Assembly: GCA_015063605.1 (NCBI GenBank)
Contig: SVTV01000009.1
Location: 1 to 64,000, forward strand
Reading direction: 5' to 3'
From: Oscillospiraceae bacterium
Lineage (GTDB): Bacteria; Bacillota; Clostridia; Oscillospirales; SIG627
Length of the DNA stretch: 64,000 bases
In this document: positions 60,598 to 64,000 of the stretch, piece by piece
Position numbering within the stretch: the stretch's first letter is position 1
How the letters are laid out: each line of letters begins with the position of its first letter
Notes under the pieces: model-generated
What the model was told of the DNA's origin: nothing
Database searches by the model: none
What the model saw: the letters and a program-made list of their open reading frames with translations, nothing else
Translations under genes and position numbers: made by a program

Positions 60598-61782
60598 ATG
60601 AGTAATAAATTTGAAGATATCAGCTTGTCTGTTCTCGGATCAACAGGATCTATCGGCAAGCAAACTATAGATGTAGCCGAGAATCTCGGTATTAAGATCA
60701 CCGCTTTATGTGCAAACAGCAATATCGAACTGCTTGAAGAACAGGTGAGAAAGTTTAACCCTCGTTTTTGCGCTGTATATAACGATAAGGCTGCAAAAGA
60801 TCTTAAAGTACGTGTTTCGGATACAAGCACAAAGGTGCTGACCGGACTCGACGGCATACTTGAATTATGTTATGAAGATAAAAGCAATATATTACTGAAT
60901 TCACTTTCCGGAAGCGTCGGTGTAAAGCCGACGCTTTGCGCAATTGAAAGCGGAAAAAATATTGCTATGGCTAATAAGGAGCCGATTGTAGCGGCGGGAA
61001 AGATAATTCTGAAAGCCGCGAAAGATAAAAATGTTTCCTTGATACCCGTTGACAGCGAGCATTCCGCAATTTTTCAGTGTATTTCAGGGAATTTTAATTC
61101 GGATAGATTTGTCAGACGCTTGATACTTACTGCATCGGGTGGACCCTTCTACGGAAAAAAGAGACATGAGCTTGTTGACATCACTCCCGAAGAGGCAATA
61201 AAGCATCCTACTTGGAATATGGGGAAGAAGATATCCGTCGATTCCGCAACGCTTATGAATAAGGCTTTGGAGCTTATAGAGGCTGTAAGGCTTTTCAATG
61301 TGCCACAGGAGAATGTTGACATAACGGTGCATCGTCAATCCATAGTACATTCCATGGTCGAGTTTTGCGACAATAGTGTACTTGCTCAGATGGGATATCC
61401 TAATATGCGTCATTGTATCCACTTTGCCTTGACTTACCCCGATAGGGCGGATGATAAAGGGTTGTGCAAACCCCTTGATTTCAAGGAAGCATTCAAGCTT
61501 ACTTTCGATCCCGTTGATGAGGAAACATTTTCACTTATTGGTTTGGCAAGAAAGGCTGTTTCAAAGGATAACGGCGGATGTGCTGTCATGAATGCCGCTA
61601 ATGAAGAGGCTGTAGCTTTATTCCTCGATAAAAAGATTGGATTTACGGATATTTTTGACTTTGTTGAGGAAACATATGAAATGTCAGGCGATGTCGATAT
61701 AACTTCTGTTGACGAGCTTGACGAAATTGAAGATTCGGCAAGACGATTCGTTCGTAAGCTTGCCGCATCCAAAAAGAATTGA
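60598..61782 (+). CDS. dxr: 1-deoxy-D-xylulose 5-phosphate reductoisomerase
   Basis: The 394-residue protein has NADPH motif LGSTGSIGKQTIDV, ANKEPIVAAG, PVDSEHSAIFQC, LTASGGPF, TWNMGKKISVDSATLMNKALE and a C-terminal NAANEEAVALFL. It catalyses the second step of the MEP isoprenoid pathway. The KE of the typical NKE is retained. No strong ribosome site precedes ATG 60598; the 13-base gap after cdsA suggests coupled translation. Its partner ispG is two genes downstream. Confidence 0.97.
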   Translation: MSNKFEDISLSVLGSTGSIGKQTIDVAENLGIKITALCANSNIELLEEQVRKFNPRFCAVYNDKAAKDLKVRVSDTSTKVLTGLDGILELCYEDKSNILLNSLSGSVGVKPTLCAIESGKNIAMANKEPIVAAGKIILKAAKDKNVSLIPVDSEHSAIFQCISGNFNSDRFVRRLILTASGGPFYGKKRHELVDITPEEAIKHPTWNMGKKISVDSATLMNKALELIEAVRLFNVPQENVDITVHRQSIVHSMVEFCDNSVLAQMGYPNMRHCIHFALTYPDRADDKGLCKPLDFKEAFKLTFDPVDEETFSLIGLARKAVSKDNGGCAVMNAANEEAVALFLDKKIGFTDIFDFVEETYEMSGDVDITSVDELDEIEDSARRFVRKLAASKKN

Positions 61783-61812
61783 TTAATTGTAAAAATTGGA
61801 GGTTTTCGATTG

Positions 61813-62844
61813 ATGGGCATCGTTATTGCTATTTTGATGTTCGGATTTATGATCTTCATTCATGAATTGGGCCATTTTGTTACAGCGAAGCTTTGTAAGG
61901 TAACCGTGGAAGAGTTTGCCATCGGAATGGGGCCGAAATTATTCGGATACAGATCAAAAAAATCGGGTACTCTTTATTCCGTGAGATTGCTTCCTCTGGG
62001 TGGATTTACAAATATGCTTGGAGAAATGGATGAAACAGATGATTCTGAGCATTCTCTGTACAAGAAGCCTTGTTGGCAGCGATTTATTATACTTGCATCG
62101 GGCTCCGCTATGAATATAATAAGTGCTGTTTTGGCATTGTTTATTCTGAACATGACTGCGGCAGGCTTCTATACCACTACTGTCAAAGGCTTTTATGAAT
62201 CGAATGCAAGCTCCTACAACAGCGGACTTCGGAGCGGAGATGTGATACTGTCGATAAACAATAATAAGGTCAACGTTTATACTGATATAGCTTTTAATAT
62301 AACACGAGAAGGTACTGAACCGTGTGAAGTAACAGTTCTCAGAGACGGTGAAGAGATCGTATTGAAGGATGTTGTTTTTCCCACGGAAGAAACCGACGGT
62401 ATCTTGTACGGCGTCATGGATTTTGCTACCGATGTTGAATATACAAGCCCGGGGCTTGTGTTGAAGCAGTCGGTATTCCAATCATTTTCAACTATTAAAT
62501 TGATGTATCAATCTTTATTGGATGTTATAACAGGAAGATACGGCATGGAAGCTGTTTCGGGACCTATAGGCGTTGTTGGAGAAATAGGAGAGGTCGCAAA
62601 GCAGAATAATTATGCAGCTATGATAAATCTGTTTGTGTTTATAAGTATGAACTTAGGTGTGTGCAATCTTCTTCCTATCCCCGCTCTCGACGGTGGAAGA
62701 CTTATCTTTGTTGTTTTGGAAATGATAAGAAGAAAACCTTTAAAGCTCGAATATGAAGCTTATATTCACCTTGCCGGTATGGCTATACTTCTTATTTTTA
62801 TGGGAGTGGTTGCTGTTTTTGATATAATGCGTCTGGTAGGTTAA
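61813..62844 (+). CDS. rseP: Site-2 intramembrane metalloprotease RseP
   Basis: The 343-residue protein has the zinc motif HELGH in the first span (about residues 17-21), a PDZ domain (about 130-205; SGLRSGDVILSINNNKV), and the second conserved segment NLLPIPALDGGRL that supplies the third ligand. It cleaves membrane-bound anti-sigma factors or remnant signal peptides. ATG 61813 is chosen because GGAGG lies upstream; a TTG one codon earlier is possible. It lies between dxr and ispG as in most Firmicutes. Confidence 0.97.
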   Translation: MGIVIAILMFGFMIFIHELGHFVTAKLCKVTVEEFAIGMGPKLFGYRSKKSGTLYSVRLLPLGGFTNMLGEMDETDDSEHSLYKKPCWQRFIILASGSAMNIISAVLALFILNMTAAGFYTTTVKGFYESNASSYNSGLRSGDVILSINNNKVNVYTDIAFNITREGTEPCEVTVLRDGEEIVLKDVVFPTEETDGILYGVMDFATDVEYTSPGLVLKQSVFQSFSTIKLMYQSLLDVITGRYGMEAVSGPIGVVGEIGEVAKQNNYAAMINLFVFISMNLGVCNLLPIPALDGGRLIFVVLEMIRRKPLKLEYEAYIHLAGMAILLIFMGVVAVFDIMRLVG

Positions 62845-62906
62845 ATTGCGATTAATCTTATAAAACAATAAGAAATATAAACAATCGAAGAAAGGTATGG
62901 TCATAT

Positions 62907-63968
62907 ATGAGAAAAAAGACAAGAAAAGTAAGAATAGGCAAGACTTATATAGGCGGAGATTCTCCCATACTTATTCAGTCGATGACGAATACAAAGACTT
63001 CGGATTTTGAAGCTACTCTTGCTCAAATAAAGGCTTTAGAAGCTTCCGGATGTGATATTGTTCGTTTTTCGGTTGCTTCTCATGAAGATGTCAAAACTAT
63101 TTATAAGATCAAATGCGAAACCGATATCCCTATTGTTGCCGATATTCATTTTAATTACAGATTAGCTGTTGAAGCTGCCGAAGCGGGAATTGACAAAATA
63201 AGGATCAATCCGGGAAATATAGGTGACGAAGAAAGAGTGGCGGCTGTTTGCAAGGTGTGCAAAGCTAAAAGTATACCTATTCGTATAGGAGTAAACTCCG
63301 GATCACTTGAAAAAGAGGTTTTGGCAAAGTACGGTGCTCCTACCCCCGAAGCTCTTGCTGAAAGTGCATTTTTCAATGTACTGCTTCTTGAAAAGTATGA
63401 TTTTAATGATATAGTTATATCCGTGAAATCTTCCGATCTTTCATCTATGATAAGTGCCAACAGGATCATTTCATCCAAAACGGATATTCCTCTTCACCTC
63501 GGAGTAACAGAAGCAGGAACAGAAGAGATGGGCTTGATAAAATCTGCAATAGGTATAGGTTCGCTTTTGTGTGACGGTATAGGAGATACGATCAGAGTAT
63601 CTTTGACAGCTGATGTACGTAAAGAAGTTGAAGCAGCAAAGAATCTTCTTTCAGCATGTGGATTGCGTAACACTGTAAACGTCATTTCGTGTCCTACCTG
63701 CGGACGCACTCAAGTGGATCTGATCGTTTTGGCAGATTCACTTAACCGTGAAATAAAGAAGAGATTTCCGAACCCAAAACGATCCTTGAATGTAGCCGTA
63801 ATGGGATGCGCGGTAAACGGTCCCGGTGAAGCAAGAGAGGCTGATATAGGGATCGCAGGCGGTGTCGGAGAATTCCTTTTGTTTAAAAAGGGTGTATCCA
63901 TGGGGAAGGTTTCCCAGGATAATGCAATACCTGTTTTATTGAGTGAAATAGAAAAAATACTTTATTGA
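62907..63968 (+). CDS. ispG: 4-hydroxy-3-methylbut-2-enyl diphosphate synthase (flavodoxin/ferredoxin)
   Basis: The 353-residue protein has IQSMTNTKTSD, the barrel segment VADIHFNYRLAVEA, INPGNIG, and the C-terminal iron-sulfur region with CPTCGRTQVDL and AVMGCAVNGPGEA. The cysteines in these two segments bind the 4Fe-4S cluster. It makes HMBPP in the MEP pathway. AAAGG lies about 13 bases before ATG 62907. It is the last complete gene of the window. Confidence 0.98.
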   Translation: MRKKTRKVRIGKTYIGGDSPILIQSMTNTKTSDFEATLAQIKALEASGCDIVRFSVASHEDVKTIYKIKCETDIPIVADIHFNYRLAVEAAEAGIDKIRINPGNIGDEERVAAVCKVCKAKSIPIRIGVNSGSLEKEVLAKYGAPTPEALAESAFFNVLLLEKYDFNDIVISVKSSDLSSMISANRIISSKTDIPLHLGVTEAGTEEMGLIKSAIGIGSLLCDGIGDTIRVSLTADVRKEVEAAKNLLSACGLRNTVNVISCPTCGRTQVDLIVLADSLNREIKKRFPNPKRSLNVAVMGCAVNGPGEAREADIGIAGGVGEFLLFKKGVSMGKVSQDNAIPVLLSEIEKILY

Positions 63969-63982
63969 TTGGCAGTACATAT

Positions 63983-64000
63983 ATGGTGAAAAATAAGAAA
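63983..64000 (+). CDS. Possible start of next gene (cut by window)
   Basis: An ATG (MVKNKK) 15 bases after ispG may start the next gene. No ribosome site is visible. In related genomes polC or proS is common here; only six codons can be seen, so no assignment is made. Confidence 0.3.

Noticed and set aside
1..64000. CRISPR arrays, tRNA/rRNA genes, intact transposases or integrases
   Set aside because: Reading both strands showed no regularly spaced repeats, no cloverleaf or rRNA-like segment, and no protein with DDE or tyrosine-recombinase motifs.

Overview
The window looks like a chromosomal piece of a low-GC, spore-forming Clostridia species (Oscillospiraceae/Christensenellales-like; the family cannot be fixed from sequence alone). 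Sporulation is indicated by a sigma-G gene (25378-26202) and an alpha/beta-type small acid-soluble spore protein (1657-1911). Housekeeping order is typical of Clostridia: rpsO-pnp, lysS-greA, ftsE-ftsX with M23 and S41 factors, and pyrH-frr-uppS-cdsA-dxr-rseP-ispG. No tRNA, rRNA, CRISPR array, intact transposase or intact integrase was recognised.

Layout. 1-1234: the 3' part of an N-acetylhexosamine-kinase-like phosphotransferase and a second copy that lacks its N-terminal lobe. 1571-5490: SASP, a small Cys-rich membrane protein, then rpsO and pnp, each with a structured leader. 5611-9093: heterodimeric ABC exporter with one degenerate ATP site. 9094-9566: gene-free mosaic of hairpins and repeats. 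9567-13389: accessory genes (LCMT-type methyltransferase, anchored protein, DUF4375-like protein with two promoters, ADP-ribosyltransferase-like protein) and a probable scar of an element that used the lysS 3' end. 13619-22102: lysS, greA, an S41 protease homologue without its catalytic serine, two EnvC-like M23 hydrolases, ftsX, ftsE and a CdaR-type regulator. 22172-28113: membrane protein, rsmE, CapA-like protein, sigG, DUF4358-type lipoprotein, and an SGNH hydrolase carrying a DUF1292-like domain. 28398-28980: stand-alone DUF1292 protein and a candidate structured RNA. 28990-34462: potABCD-like polyamine transporter operon ending in a phosphodiesterase. 34803-39198: three tandem beta-helix paralogues. 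39340-46359: metA, hslO, methyltransferase, YerC/TrpR-like regulator, LarA-like protein, gnd, amidohydrolase. 46714-50286: XRE-cupin regulator, acyl-CoA synthetase and GNAT_C-type acyltransferase. 50372-56058: asnS, aminotransferase, SecD-P1-like lipoprotein, secD, secF. 56133-64000: small protein, YdcF/SanA protein, and the pyrH-to-ispG operon.

How genes work together. FtsE/FtsX with two M23 proteins whose catalytic motifs are complete suggests FtsEX-controlled peptidoglycan cleavage; the S41 homologue next to them may be a non-catalytic partner. The pot operon pairs polyamine-type import with a phosphodiesterase translationally coupled to the binding protein. The regulator-ligase-acyltransferase triad at 46.7-50.3 kb looks like a self-contained acyl-activation and transfer unit with an unknown product. 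The last cluster covers UMP kinase, ribosome recycling, undecaprenyl diphosphate synthesis, CDP-diacylglycerol synthesis, two MEP-pathway enzymes and a site-2 protease. The most unusual observations are the SGNH/DUF1292 fusion beside a free DUF1292 gene, the lysS-tail mini-ORF, the serine-less S41 homologue, the SecD-P1-like lipoprotein beside secDF, the three beta-helix paralogues without signal peptides, and the pnp leader.
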